Positions 44,911 through 54,806 of a stretch of DNA of 64,000 nt are shown here, piece after piece (position 1 is the first letter of the stretch; every line of letters begins with the position of its first letter). The position numbers were made by a program, and so were the translations under genes. Under the pieces are notes generated by a model. That model searched no databases. It was given only the letters and a program-made list of their open reading frames with translations, and was not told the DNA's origin. The stretch comes from Bacteroidota bacterium (GTDB taxonomy: Bacteria; Bacteroidota; Bacteroidia; AKYH767-A; OLB10), in the NCBI GenBank assembly GCA_016714535.1, contig JADKDR010000009.1:62001-126000 (forward strand). The letters are read 5' to 3'.

Positions 44911-45759
44911 ATGAAAGATATAACTGAATTAAAGGAATTAGCATCGCAAACAAGAAGAGATATAGTAAGGATGGTGCACGCTGTGCAGTCAGGTCATCCG
45001 GGGGGATCGCTTGGTTGTGTTGAATATTTTTTAGCACTTTATCATAAAATAATGGAGTACAAGCCTGATAAGTTTAGCATGGATGGACTAAATGAAGACA
45101 TCTTTTTTCTAAGCAATGGTCATATTACTCCAGTCTATTATTCGGTTTTGGCAAGGGCCGGATATTTTCAATTAAGCGAACTCCATACGTTTCGGAAAAT
45201 AAATTCGCGTTTGCAAGGGCATCCTGCCACACACGATGGGCTTGAAGGAGTTCGTATAGCATCGGGATCTTTGGGACAAGGGCTTTCGGTGGCAATTGGT
45301 GCTGCTTTAAGCAAAAAACTTAATAAGGACCGGCAGCTGGTTTATGCATTATGTGGTGATGGCGAAATTAACGAAGGACAAATATGGGAAGCCCTCATGT
45401 ACGCAGCAGCTAAGCAGGTTGACAATATTGTGTTAACAGTGGATTGTAACGGTCAACAAATTGATGGAAGTACCAAAAGTGTATTAGACAGTGGTAACTT
45501 AAAAGAAAAGTTTGCCGCCTTTGGCTGGCAAACCCACATCTGTGAAAATGGTAACAATATAGAAGTGGTAATTTCCGTTTTAGAAAACGCAAAAAATTGT
45601 ACCGGCAAGGGAATGCCACAAGTAATTCTTATGCATACCGAAATGGGTGCCGGCATTGACTTCATGATGGGCTCGCATAAGTGGCATGGTATTGCTCCAA
45701 ATGATGAACAGCTAAAACAAGCTTTAGACCAGCTGCCTTCAACATTGGTAGATTATTAA
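44911..45759 (+). CDS. Transketolase N-terminal (TPP-binding) subunit
   Basis: The start is the ATG at 44911 (MKDITELKELASQTRRDIVRM); a longer in-frame start at 44830 would add an unlikely N-terminus. The 282-residue product has only the pyrophosphate-binding half of transketolase: 'SGHPGGSLG' at 27-35 and the TPP motif 'GDGEINEGQIWE' at 149-160 with the Mg-ligand Asp150. Split transketolases of this type pair with a separate C-terminal subunit, which is not next to it: the following gene is an unrelated VWA protein. Enzyme of the non-oxidative pentose phosphate pathway or of an amino-sugar route. Confidence 0.88.
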   Translation: MKDITELKELASQTRRDIVRMVHAVQSGHPGGSLGCVEYFLALYHKIMEYKPDKFSMDGLNEDIFFLSNGHITPVYYSVLARAGYFQLSELHTFRKINSRLQGHPATHDGLEGVRIASGSLGQGLSVAIGAALSKKLNKDRQLVYALCGDGEINEGQIWEALMYAAAKQVDNIVLTVDCNGQQIDGSTKSVLDSGNLKEKFAAFGWQTHICENGNNIEVVISVLENAKNCTGKGMPQVILMHTEMGAGIDFMMGSHKWHGIAPNDEQLKQALDQLPSTLVDY

Positions 45760-45790
45760 ATTCAATTGTATTTTTAAAAGGAAGTAAACC

Positions 45791-47260
45791 ATGCTAAAAA
45801 ATCATGCAATAACCCAGCATTACAAACCCAACGGGCATAGTAAAATTGTAGCGTACAAAGTTGAAAAAAGAATTTCTCTATATTGGTATGTATGTATGAT
45901 GCTGATGACTTTTAGCGTTTTTTTATTTTCACAATTGAAAGCTCAAAAAGCAAAACAGGTTGAAGCGTTTACCGAAACCCGCATTCTGATTTTGTTTGAT
46001 GCAAGTAAAAGCATGATAGCTCAATGGGAAAGCGGAAGCAAATATGATGTAGCAACAAAACTAATTTCGCAAATAGTAGATAGTATGCAGGAGATTCCCA
46101 ATCTGCAACTAGCCCTTCATGTTTATGGACATACCAAGCGATTCCCTCCTCAAGACTGTGACGATAATAAATTGGAAGTGCCTTTTGGTTATCGTAATGG
46201 TTATCTCATTAAAAAACGTCTAAAGGAATTGCAACCAAGTGGCACCACTCCCATAGCACTCTCATTAGAATCGTGCGCTGCCGATTTTCCAAATGCGAAT
46301 GGTCGAAATGTAATAATCCTGGTTACCGATGGCATAGAAGAATGCAATGGTGATCCTTGTGCGGTGTCCCTGGCATTGCAACGCAAGGGCATTGTACTAA
46401 AGCCTTTTGTAATTGGTTTGGGAGTCAGCAAGGAATTTGCAAAGCAATTTGATTGTGTTGGAAAGTATTTTGATGCAAAGAATGAAAAGGAATTTGGAGA
46501 TGCATTCAGTATTGTTATCTCACAGGCGTTGAATAACACCACCGCACAAATTAATCTGATTGATGCTTATAACAAGCCAACCGAGACCGATGTGGCAATG
46601 ACCTTTTACGACATGCTTAGCGGAAAAATTAAATACGATGTAATGCATACCATGAATAGTAAAGGCTTTCCTGATACGCTTGAACTAGACCCCTTGGTCA
46701 CCTATCACCTTGAAGTACACACTATTCCGCCCGTGGAAAAAGATAGTATCAAAATAATGCCGGGGAAGCATACCATTATAGGTCTTGATGCTCCGCAAGG
46801 CGACCTTAAACTTAAAATGGAAGATAGTTATGAGTATAAGAATTTGAAATGCATTGTTCGCAAGCATAAAGATTTACATACCATACACGTGCAGGATTTC
46901 AATAGCACCGAACGCTATATAACCGGCAATTATGATCTTGAAATACTTACGCTTCCAAGAACTTACATCAACAATGTAAACATAAAGCAAAGCAATACAA
47001 CCACCATCGAAATTCCTAAACCGGGCATAGTCACTATCTTTAATAATTCGACCGGTTATGGTGCCATTTTGCAAGAAAAAAATGGACAAATTGAATTTGT
47101 ATGTAATATAGATGATAACCTCACAAAGCAAACCATAACCTTACAACCCGGAAACTATCGCCTTGTATTCAGGCCAAAATCATCGCGTGAAACCATTTAT
47201 TCTGTCGAAAAGGAATTTAAAGTTACACCGGGACTAAGTACCAGCGTGCAGACAAATTAA
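45791..47260 (+). CDS. Exported VWA-domain protein
   Basis: A 489-residue protein. A hydrophobic segment around residues 32-50 is a signal peptide or membrane anchor. The VWA domain follows (about 63-255) with a complete MIDAS motif: DASKSM at about 73-78, a Thr in 'PSGTTPIALSLE', and 'VTDGIEEC' (Asp). After it are three or more beta-rich segments of no named family. The intact MIDAS suggests metal-dependent ligand binding. It starts 31 bp after the transketolase gene and may be co-transcribed. Function unknown. Confidence 0.85.
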   Translation: MLKNHAITQHYKPNGHSKIVAYKVEKRISLYWYVCMMLMTFSVFLFSQLKAQKAKQVEAFTETRILILFDASKSMIAQWESGSKYDVATKLISQIVDSMQEIPNLQLALHVYGHTKRFPPQDCDDNKLEVPFGYRNGYLIKKRLKELQPSGTTPIALSLESCAADFPNANGRNVIILVTDGIEECNGDPCAVSLALQRKGIVLKPFVIGLGVSKEFAKQFDCVGKYFDAKNEKEFGDAFSIVISQALNNTTAQINLIDAYNKPTETDVAMTFYDMLSGKIKYDVMHTMNSKGFPDTLELDPLVTYHLEVHTIPPVEKDSIKIMPGKHTIIGLDAPQGDLKLKMEDSYEYKNLKCIVRKHKDLHTIHVQDFNSTERYITGNYDLEILTLPRTYINNVNIKQSNTTTIEIPKPGIVTIFNNSTGYGAILQEKNGQIEFVCNIDDNLTKQTITLQPGNYRLVFRPKSSRETIYSVEKEFKVTPGLSTSVQTN

Positions 47261-47447
47261 TATTTAGCCGCTTCGAAACGACATTTTTCCTGCTCAAATC
47301 AAAAAGTTTAAAATGCGTCAATTTTTTATTTCGCTTAATTAAACCAAAATAATTAATTTGCATCCGAATTAGTCAGCAAGTGCATCTGCATGAAAATAGT
47401 TTCTACAATTTCAAAAAAAAAATCAAATTAAAATTAAATAATTTCTA

Positions 47448-50400
47448 ATGAAAAAGAATGTTTACAGTATCTGGCTGACTATGTCGGCTGCGTTAATTAT
47501 GGCATTTACCAGCGTAAATGGCCAGCTATTGCGGTTTCGCAATTTTGATGTAAAAGTAAACAGGAGTATCAATCCTGTTTTACCACAAAATCAGTCGTTT
47601 GACAACCGTTTGTACTTTATTGTGCAATTTGAAAAAACTCCATCAATGGCTACCCACCAAGAGTTAAAACAGTCAGGGGCAAATTTACTTTATTACATTC
47701 CTGATAATGCTTATTACGTAAGTGTACCATCAGGCTATGATGTTAAAAAGCTTACACAGGCAGGAGTGATAAGTATCGTTTCGATTCATGCAGATATGAA
47801 GGTTAGCAAACAAATCTTAACTAACAACGTCCCTGATTATGCTATGCGAGGAAGTGGTGTAGCCGAAGTATTTATAAAACTGTATCCGGATGTTGATATG
47901 CAAAAGGCAATAAGCGCTTTGCAAATGGCAGAAAGTGAATTAACTTCTGCTGATTTAAACAGTAAATTGATTAAAGGTATTTTTCCTGTGGCGCAATTAA
48001 AAAGCATAAGCATGTTGCCATTTATTAATTACATAGAACCTATATACCCAACACCAGTTACCGAATCTTATACCGATGCAAACAATAATCGCAGTAACAT
48101 CCTGAATATACTAGGACATAATGGAGCTGGTATTGGCATTGTGGTTGGTGATGAGGGAGCAGTAGGCAATCACATCGATTTCAAAGGCAGAGCAACTACG
48201 GTTGGCTTTGGCGCAAACAACCATGCTACTTATGTTTCAGGAATTATAGCCGGAGCTGGCAATTTAAATACCAAAGAGCCCGGAATAGCATGGGGAGCAA
48301 CCTTGAAGAACTATACTTACCCTGCCAATTTAGATAGTGCTTACAGCGATTATGATAATCTTGGATTTACGATATCGAATAATTCGATTGGCGATGGTTG
48401 TAATGATGGTTACACCGCAACAGCTCAAGTCGTAGATCAACAAATATGGTCACGTAGTGGATTAATGCACATTTTTAGTGCAGGAGATGCGGGAAATTTT
48501 GATTGCGGATACATACAAGGTGCCGATTGGGGAAATATTACCGGTGGCAGTAAGCAAGCAAAAAATTCCATCACAGTAGGTACATCAACCAATGACGATG
48601 TAGTGCCAGCAAACAGCAGCCGTGGGCCAATGAGTGATGGCCGTGTTGCACCTTTGCTGGTTGCTACGGGCGAAGGAGTTAACTCCACCGCTCCAAATAA
48701 TGGATATGCTACGGCAAGTGGTACCAGTGGCGCTGCTGCAGCAGTTAGCGCGGCATTTGCTCAAATAAGTCAAGCGTATAAAGAAATGAATTCGGTTGCT
48801 GTTGCTCCTTCAGCTTTAATAAAAGCAGCATTATTAAATGGTGCCGATGACCTTGGCGAAACAGACTTTTCCAACTCGGGGATTATTGGACCTTATTGGA
48901 CTTATGGTTATGGTAGACTCAATGCTCGCAGATCATTGGATGTAATACATAGCAACACATATTTTACAGGCACTGTTGTTAATGGCGACTCTATGGATTA
49001 CTCACTTACTATACCATCGGGTGTTGCCAAAGTAAAAGTTATGCTCTACTGGCATGATATGGAAGCTTCTATTAATGCTGCCCCAGCACTTGTAAACGAT
49101 CTGGACTTACGCATGATAGACAACCTTAGTACTGAATTTTTACCACTCGGTCAAAATCCAAATCCCAATGCATTTACTTTACCATTAGGCGCTATTCCAA
49201 AGCCTGATCATATTAATAATCAGGAGCAAGTTGTATTAAATGCACCTGCAGCTGGAACGTATACACTAAGAGTTAATGGCTTTAATATTGCTTTTGGCTC
49301 CCAAGAGTATTACCTCGTATATCAGTTGATTTATGATGATGTTACCATTATCCATCCTTTCTTTGGCGAGCATCTTGTTGCTGGCGAAAATGAACAAATA
49401 CGTTGGGACAGCTATGGTGATAACGGATTTTATACAATTGATTACAGCAATGATAGTGGTGCAACTTGGAACACCATTACTACCGTTGGTAGCAATGTAA
49501 GGCTAGCAAATTGGACGGTACCTAACGATATTACTCCAAATGCACAAATCCGTGTGTCAAAAACAAATGGCACCTCATCAACCAGTGGCAACTTCAACAT
49601 CATGACGTTACCACAAAATATTCAAATAGCTTATCAATGTTTAGATAGTATGATGCTTACCTGGGAAGACCCTACTGCAAACGCTACCGCCTTTCAGGTA
49701 TACATGCTTGGTTCAAATTACATGGATAGTGTAGCTTACGTAACCGATACCTTTGTTACGCTTTATAACATTAACCCTTACCTTGAACAATGGTATGCAG
49801 TACATGGAGTAAGTGCCAATGGGGCTATAAGCCGCAGGTCAAATGCGGTGGAAGGTCCAATTGGTTTAGTCAATTGTGTAATAGCAGTGGATGGTAGCGT
49901 AGCAAACCTTTCACCTGCAAGTGCATCAGGGCAGTCGTGCAATTTTAATCTAACACCAACGGTAAGTGTGTGGATGTACAACCTGGGCGTTAATCCCATG
50001 TTTGATTTTAATATTAGTTACGTGTTAAATGGTGGTGCCCCGGTAGTCGATTTAATAACTGACACCATCCAACCCGGAGATTCGCTCTTACATACATTTG
50101 CAGGTACCATTACCCTTAACGGAAGTGGGGTAAATACCCTGCAATCTTTTATTACATTATCCGGTGATGGAAATGTATTTAATGATACCATCGTTTCAAT
50201 AATTGATTTGGTAAGCTCAGCACCTGTATTGCCAAATTATGTTGAAGATTTTGAAGCATTCACTCTGTGTAATAATCCAAATGCCTGCGGTACAGTTAAC
50301 TGCCAATTAATAAACGGCTGGGTTAATTTGCTTAACGGTGTTGAAGATGATCATGACTGGACTGTAAATACCGGTGGTACCCCTACTCCGCAAACCGGAC

Positions 50401-51038
50401 CGCAAGGAGACCACACATCAGGTTCTGGAAATTACCTTTACACTGAAGCATCAAACTGCTTTAACCAAGAAGCAATTATGGTGTCGCCATGTATTGATCT
50501 TACTAATGCAACGTTCCCATCTTTAGTATATTGGTATCACATGAACGGACAAGCTATGGGAGATATGTACGTAGATCTATATTCTGGAGGTTCATGGGTA
50601 AATATTGACTTAAAAAGTGGCAACCTAGGCAATCAGTGGCAAGAGGCTATTATCGGCCTTGATAACTATATCGGCCAAATTGTAAATATTCGTTTCCGCG
50701 GTATTACAGGTGCACAAAGCAGTAGCGACATGGCGTTGGATGACATAGGCATTGGCTATTATGGTGCTACTCCTGCAACTATACAAGCTAATGATTTTGT
50801 GGTAGCTCCAAACCCTGCTAACGATATCGTTGCTATTACCTTAATGAATGCCGGTTCCGGACAAGCTTCTATTGAAATAATGGATGCAAAAGGCAGTATT
50901 GTAAAATCAGAAAATTTAAATAATACCAATATTAACCTAACCACCACTTTAGATGTTAGCCAATTGGAAAGCGGTATCTATATGATTCGTGTAGTAAGCG
51001 GAAATAAAGCAGCTACCCGTAAATTAGTAGTTAAGTAA
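47448..51038 (+). CDS. Secreted subtilisin-like S8 protease with T9SS tail
   Basis: A 1196-residue exported protease. Signal peptide about residues 1-24, propeptide to about 210, and an S8 catalytic domain about 215-500 with Asp235 (VVGDEGAVG), His259 (NNHATYVSG) and Ser427 (SGTSGAAAAVSA), so the triad is intact though the flanks are non-standard (HATY for HGTHV, GTSGAAAA for GTSMAAP). After this come a P-domain-like or FN3-like region, Ig-like segments with a CxxxxACxxxxC loop (about 940-960), a MAM-like 'VYWYHMNGQAMGDMYVDLY' segment and a type A T9SS domain about 1118-1196 (VAPNPANDIVAITL, ESGIYMIRVV). It is a cell-surface or secreted protease. A terminator follows. Confidence 0.92.
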   Translation: MKKNVYSIWLTMSAALIMAFTSVNGQLLRFRNFDVKVNRSINPVLPQNQSFDNRLYFIVQFEKTPSMATHQELKQSGANLLYYIPDNAYYVSVPSGYDVKKLTQAGVISIVSIHADMKVSKQILTNNVPDYAMRGSGVAEVFIKLYPDVDMQKAISALQMAESELTSADLNSKLIKGIFPVAQLKSISMLPFINYIEPIYPTPVTESYTDANNNRSNILNILGHNGAGIGIVVGDEGAVGNHIDFKGRATTVGFGANNHATYVSGIIAGAGNLNTKEPGIAWGATLKNYTYPANLDSAYSDYDNLGFTISNNSIGDGCNDGYTATAQVVDQQIWSRSGLMHIFSAGDAGNFDCGYIQGADWGNITGGSKQAKNSITVGTSTNDDVVPANSSRGPMSDGRVAPLLVATGEGVNSTAPNNGYATASGTSGAAAAVSAAFAQISQAYKEMNSVAVAPSALIKAALLNGADDLGETDFSNSGIIGPYWTYGYGRLNARRSLDVIHSNTYFTGTVVNGDSMDYSLTIPSGVAKVKVMLYWHDMEASINAAPALVNDLDLRMIDNLSTEFLPLGQNPNPNAFTLPLGAIPKPDHINNQEQVVLNAPAAGTYTLRVNGFNIAFGSQEYYLVYQLIYDDVTIIHPFFGEHLVAGENEQIRWDSYGDNGFYTIDYSNDSGATWNTITTVGSNVRLANWTVPNDITPNAQIRVSKTNGTSSTSGNFNIMTLPQNIQIAYQCLDSMMLTWEDPTANATAFQVYMLGSNYMDSVAYVTDTFVTLYNINPYLEQWYAVHGVSANGAISRRSNAVEGPIGLVNCVIAVDGSVANLSPASASGQSCNFNLTPTVSVWMYNLGVNPMFDFNISYVLNGGAPVVDLITDTIQPGDSLLHTFAGTITLNGSGVNTLQSFITLSGDGNVFNDTIVSIIDLVSSAPVLPNYVEDFEAFTLCNNPNACGTVNCQLINGWVNLLNGVEDDHDWTVNTGGTPTPQTGPQGDHTSGSGNYLYTEASNCFNQEAIMVSPCIDLTNATFPSLVYWYHMNGQAMGDMYVDLYSGGSWVNIDLKSGNLGNQWQEAIIGLDNYIGQIVNIRFRGITGAQSSSDMALDDIGIGYYGATPATIQANDFVVAPNPANDIVAITLMNAGSGQASIEIMDAKGSIVKSENLNNTNINLTTTLDVSQLESGIYMIRVVSGNKAATRKLVVK

Positions 51039-51064
51039 ACTGTATTGGTTTAGAATTTTTCACG

Positions 51065-51097
51065 ATCCCTCTTCTTTTTCGAAGGGGATTTTTTTTT
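51065..51097 (+). terminator. Intrinsic terminator of the S8 protease gene
   Basis: ATCCC-TCTTC pairs with GAAGGGGAT (one bulged T) around a six-base loop, followed by a nine-base T-run (51089-51097). It is 26 bp after the stop. Confidence 0.9.
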
Positions 51098-51135
51098 GTT
51101 TATTTGAGCTTGTGTTAAAATCATGCTTAAATAAA

Positions 51136-51158
51136 ATATATTTCAAATTGAAATATAT
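51136..51158. promoter_or_regulatory. AT-rich dyad, possible operator
   Basis: Arms ATATATTTCAA (51136-51146) and TTGAAATATAT (51148-51158) are perfect 11-bp inverted repeats with one base between. It lies 173 bp before the membrane-protein gene at 51331. The arms are very A/T-rich, so chance is more likely than for the dyads elsewhere. Confidence 0.35.
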
Positions 51159-51330
51159 ATTTCGATTACTTTATCCTATAGAATCTTGAATAGCAAATCA
51201 AGCATAGAACCAACTTGCGCAAACATCCAAAGGATATTTGCAATGCATTAAAACACATTATAGCTATAACTATAAAAAGCACTTAAACGCAACGTAAAAA
51301 AAAATGTCATCGTCATTCTAAGTAAGGTAA

Positions 51331-52638
51331 ATGAAGAACAGTAAGATACTTTTTGTTTTAATTGTTGTAGCATTAGTTGTTGTAAGAACTATGTTCGGCC
51401 TTTGTGCTGAGTTTTGGTTTGAGGATGAATTACAAATTTACCTAATTGGATTAAAATCATATACTACACAAACGTGGCCAAGTTATGGCCCCGATGTGGT
51501 GTATACGAATACACAAATACCAGGTGCACTGCAAGGTTGGCTGGTGCGCCTCCCCCTCGAAATTTTACCAATACCAGAAGGTCCTGCCCTATTTTTAAAT
51601 GTGCTTTGTTCTGCAAGTCTCTTATTTTTTGCCTGGTATATTTATAAACGACTCAACTGGAATTTTTCTCCTTACTTAATTTTTTACTGGATACTACTAT
51701 TAAGCTGGACCGTTGACTATGGAACACGTGTAGTAAATCCATCTTATGTTTTAATATTCAGTATTCCCTTTTTTGTTTCGATTATCGAACTGCTTCCTAT
51801 ATATCCTAACCGCATATTAAACGGCAACTTAGCTGCTTTAATTACGGGTGTTTGCATAACCTGCATCATGCAACTACATTTATCGTTTGTGTTGTTATTG
51901 CCATTTTTAGGAATTTCTTTTTTCTTTATTGTTAAACAAGAAAAGATCAAACATGTAGCCTATAAAATCGGAAGCTTGCTTATAGGTTTATTGGTTGGAG
52001 CGCTTACCTTATTGCCTACCTATTTTAATTCAGTTAGTTCAAAAAATGTTTCTGAAAACATTGTGTTTAATGCAAGCAACATACTTAACCTGCCAATTAT
52101 TTTATTGCGCTATCTATCTTTTGCATCATTCGAAATCCCTTATTTTTTAGGAGGCTCAACCAAGCAACGCTTAGCAGTAATTGAATATAGTATTTGGAGT
52201 ACACCCTTTGTAATTTATTTGCTACTGTTTGGATTTTTAATGGTGGGCGGTTATTTGTTAGCTTCATTCAAATTTAAAAAAGATGTGGTATGGTTCAAAA
52301 TAAAGCTGTTAACGCTACTTGGATACCTGCTTGTATTTTGCAGTTTTTTCTTTTCTATAAAAGGCCCATCATCGCACACCTTTTTTATAATGGCGCCACT
52401 GGTAATTTTCTTCAGTATGCATTGCCATGTGCTGCTGATAGAAAAATATAAATGGTGGCTTACCCTAATGAAAGTAGCTATGGTGAGTGCCGTGTTTTTG
52501 TATGCGTCAGTTGGTTATTATAATTATCATCACAAGTCGCTTTATAAAAACAGAGCGCAGGTAGTAAAAGCAATAGAAGAAAAAAATTATCAACTTTTAG
52601 GAAAGCGAAGAAGCGACAGTTGGGGTTATGGTTACTAG
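51331..52638 (+). CDS. GT-C-like polytopic membrane protein
   Basis: A 435-residue protein with about ten membrane helices. The first extracytoplasmic loop carries 'FWFEDELQIYLIGLKSY', with a conserved ED pair typical of the acidic motif in loop 1 of GT-C glycosyltransferases that use polyprenyl-phosphate donors. The rest is hydrophobic, with basic C-terminus. No family beyond GT-C-like can be named. It may transfer sugars onto lipid-linked or surface acceptors. It has no operon partner. Confidence 0.75.
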   Translation: MKNSKILFVLIVVALVVVRTMFGLCAEFWFEDELQIYLIGLKSYTTQTWPSYGPDVVYTNTQIPGALQGWLVRLPLEILPIPEGPALFLNVLCSASLLFFAWYIYKRLNWNFSPYLIFYWILLLSWTVDYGTRVVNPSYVLIFSIPFFVSIIELLPIYPNRILNGNLAALITGVCITCIMQLHLSFVLLLPFLGISFFFIVKQEKIKHVAYKIGSLLIGLLVGALTLLPTYFNSVSSKNVSENIVFNASNILNLPIILLRYLSFASFEIPYFLGGSTKQRLAVIEYSIWSTPFVIYLLLFGFLMVGGYLLASFKFKKDVVWFKIKLLTLLGYLLVFCSFFFSIKGPSSHTFFIMAPLVIFFSMHCHVLLIEKYKWWLTLMKVAMVSAVFLYASVGYYNYHHKSLYKNRAQVVKAIEEKNYQLLGKRRSDSWGYGY

Positions 52639-52795
52639 AATTATTTTGTGATTATTTGATGCATGAGGTACATTAAGCATCACTGCAGTATTGAAGCTAT
52701 AGATTTTGTATGTTTTTTTTGTAGTCGAATACCTCTAAATAATGTTTAGTATTGAAATAAATTTTCTAATTTTAGTGCATTAAACTATCTAAGCA

Positions 52796-53123
52796 ATGGA
52801 CAAGGTTGTTTTAAAAAGAGAGATCGAAGCAATCAGTAATTCAACTGATTCAAAAGAAATTATTAGAAACCTAAAAGAAAGATTTAAAGATAGTGTAGAG
52901 ACTGAAGAGATAGAGCAGATAATGGCAGAGTTAAAACTTGAAAAGCGCACCTTTCTTGGATGGGCACTAATGGCAGTTGGAAGCGTAATCGGATTTATTA
53001 GTATGCTGCTTACGGTATTAAGAAGTAATTCCCGAATGGCGCGACTTTCTGATGTATGGGCTTACCTCCATTGCTATCATCGTTGCCTTTGCAGGTTGCT
53101 ATCTGGTTTTCGAAAAGAATTAA
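52796..53123 (+). CDS. Small two-helix membrane protein, frameshifted
   Basis: The first frame reads 'MDKVVLKREIEAIS...LEKRTFLGWALMAVGSVIGFISMLLTVL', a helical cytoplasmic N-terminus and one membrane helix; then it runs into low-complexity residues and Cys/Arg. In another frame the sequence continues 'VIPEWRDFLMYGLTSIAIIVAFAGCYLVFEKN' with a clear second membrane helix and a stop at 53123. Removing one base near 53021-53025 (AGAAG) joins the two parts, giving about 108 residues. Similar two-helix proteins are common in Bacteroidota; function unknown. The frameshift may be a sequencing error. Confidence 0.7.
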
Positions 53124-53168
53124 ACGTGTTGTGATTACATGTGACAAAAAATACATAACAGGCTCTTA

Positions 53169-54485
53169 CTAATTCAGTATTATTTTTTTTGTGTAGTAGG
53201 AATGTTCATTCCCATTTATTTGAAGTAGATATATGCCCTTAGTTAGATTAACAAAAAATAGTGTATATACATTGTTGTTTTGTTTCACTAACCCAAAGTG
53301 TACTTTCTGACCATTGCTGTTATACAAACTAATGTCAGGGGTATCGGTATGCTGAACTTTGCATCGAATGGTTAGTGTTCTTTGCTCCTCAACAGGATTT
53401 GGAAATACTTCCCAAGATTCATCAGTCTTAGTTTCTAGTATTGCACTCGAATTGCAATTAATCGGGTTGCCGTTTTGTGAGTTGAAAGCTCCTGCGTTTA
53501 CACTCCAGTTAAGCCAGGTACCACCGGCACCTGTTTTCCAATCGTTTAAATCAAAAGTATTTTGGCCTGAGGCATTGCCCTTTACTTGATAAACTCTCAA
53601 TGCTTCGCCACCAAGATTCCATGTTAGCGGGTTTCCACTACTACAATTTTCAGGCGCCTGATTTGTAAGTTCACAATTGGTTTGAATAAAATATGCGTTA
53701 TCGTCATAGGCAGGATATCCTCCAAATACTTTTGCATTTCCGGTGGTGTCTATACACACTGCCGTATATTCATCGCAAGCTATAGCTTTGCCATATATGC
53801 CGTAGTCAGAAAAAATGCGTGCAAGAAAAACACACAACCTGCCTCTTCGGTCTGGATTATCAAAGTGTGTGTCGGTGACAACATTATTTAATATTGCATG
53901 TGAAATAAATGCTGCAGAATCAACCGTAACCATACTATTAAATGGATTGGCAAGTGCTGCTGTTGATGTAACTGTTCCATTTTGTGCAGAAAAATAATAC
54001 TTCCCTTCAATGGCCATACCTGCACTAGTGCCACCAATAACTATATGACGTTGCTTTATGCCATCATTTATTAAACTATCAACGGGAGTGTTGCGCCAAT
54101 AGCTAATATATTTCCATTGATCGCCACCGGCAAACCATATTGCTTCGGCTTGCTGTATACGTTGTTGCACATACGCATCATTACTTGCGGCTGCACTATT
54201 GCAAACGATAGTTTCAACAGAATTAACCGGAATACCTAAACCGGAGTACAAGTAATTATTGTATCCATTGGTTCCCGAAGTGCGCAATACCAAAACATCT
54301 CCTCCATTGGTATTTTGCAGAAACCATTTCATTGCATTATCGTCTTCAGTTGCTCCTCCCATCAGGCAAATTCCCCCCGAAGGCATGGTTACCGTATCGA
54401 CTATATTGCCTGTAAAATACGATGTGTAATTTTGTGCTATTACAATCAACGGAAAAAAGAGAATAAGCACAGCTAAGCGTTTCAT
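53169..54485 (-). CDS. Secreted cyanophycinase-like (S51) peptidase with T9SS tail
   Basis: A 438-residue protein: signal peptide (residues 1-17, ending IVIAQ), an S51 peptidase domain (about 30-280) with 'SGGICLMGGATEDD', 'EAIWFAGGDQWKY', the nucleophile motif GGTSAGM, and 'VTDTHFDNPDRRGRL', matching the cyanophycinase pattern of a DxHF-type acid/base block. The C-terminus (about 345-438) has a T9SS type A domain (VFPNPVEEQRTL, LYNSNGQKV, KGIYLLQI). Intracellular cyanophycinases cleave cyanophycin; a surface form here would act on external substrate. No cyanophycin synthetase gene is in the window. Confidence 0.88.
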   Translation of the reverse strand: MKRLAVLILFFPLIVIAQNYTSYFTGNIVDTVTMPSGGICLMGGATEDDNAMKWFLQNTNGGDVLVLRTSGTNGYNNYLYSGLGIPVNSVETIVCNSAAASNDAYVQQRIQQAEAIWFAGGDQWKYISYWRNTPVDSLINDGIKQRHIVIGGTSAGMAIEGKYYFSAQNGTVTSTAALANPFNSMVTVDSAAFISHAILNNVVTDTHFDNPDRRGRLCVFLARIFSDYGIYGKAIACDEYTAVCIDTTGNAKVFGGYPAYDDNAYFIQTNCELTNQAPENCSSGNPLTWNLGGEALRVYQVKGNASGQNTFDLNDWKTGAGGTWLNWSVNAGAFNSQNGNPINCNSSAILETKTDESWEVFPNPVEEQRTLTIRCKVQHTDTPDISLYNSNGQKVHFGLVKQNNNVYTLFFVNLTKGIYLLQINGNEHSYYTKKIILN

Positions 54486-54635
54486 TTTTCTTGCTATTAG
54501 TTTTTAACTTGCATAAATACGTAAGGGCAATATTAATGCAAAAATCTCAATTATCTGTTTAATGATACTAATCTTACTATAACATTTTGTATAATTTGGC
54601 TTTAAAACTTTCACCTTAAATAACCAATTTTTCAA

Positions 54636-54651
54636 TTTGCAGAACTGCAAA
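54636..54651. promoter_or_regulatory. Perfect 7-bp dyad upstream of the S51 peptidase gene
   Basis: TTTGCAG (54636-54642) and CTGCAAA (54645-54651) are exact inverted repeats with a two-base spacer. They lie 151 bp upstream of the peptidase start. The arms are identical to those of the rpsA leader hairpin (44607-44625), with shorter spacing. The rest of the 54486-54806 gap holds no gene or terminator that I can see. Confidence 0.4.
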
Positions 54652-54806
54652 CTGTTTCAGTCAATTTAATCACAATGATAATCACCCAAAAAATTAAGAT
54701 AACCCACAACAATGCAAATCAACTGAAAATGGCTAAACTGATATTCCACTTAATCCAAAAAAAGTGCCTTACTGGAATTTTATTACGTTTTGATATGAAT
54801 ACAAAA

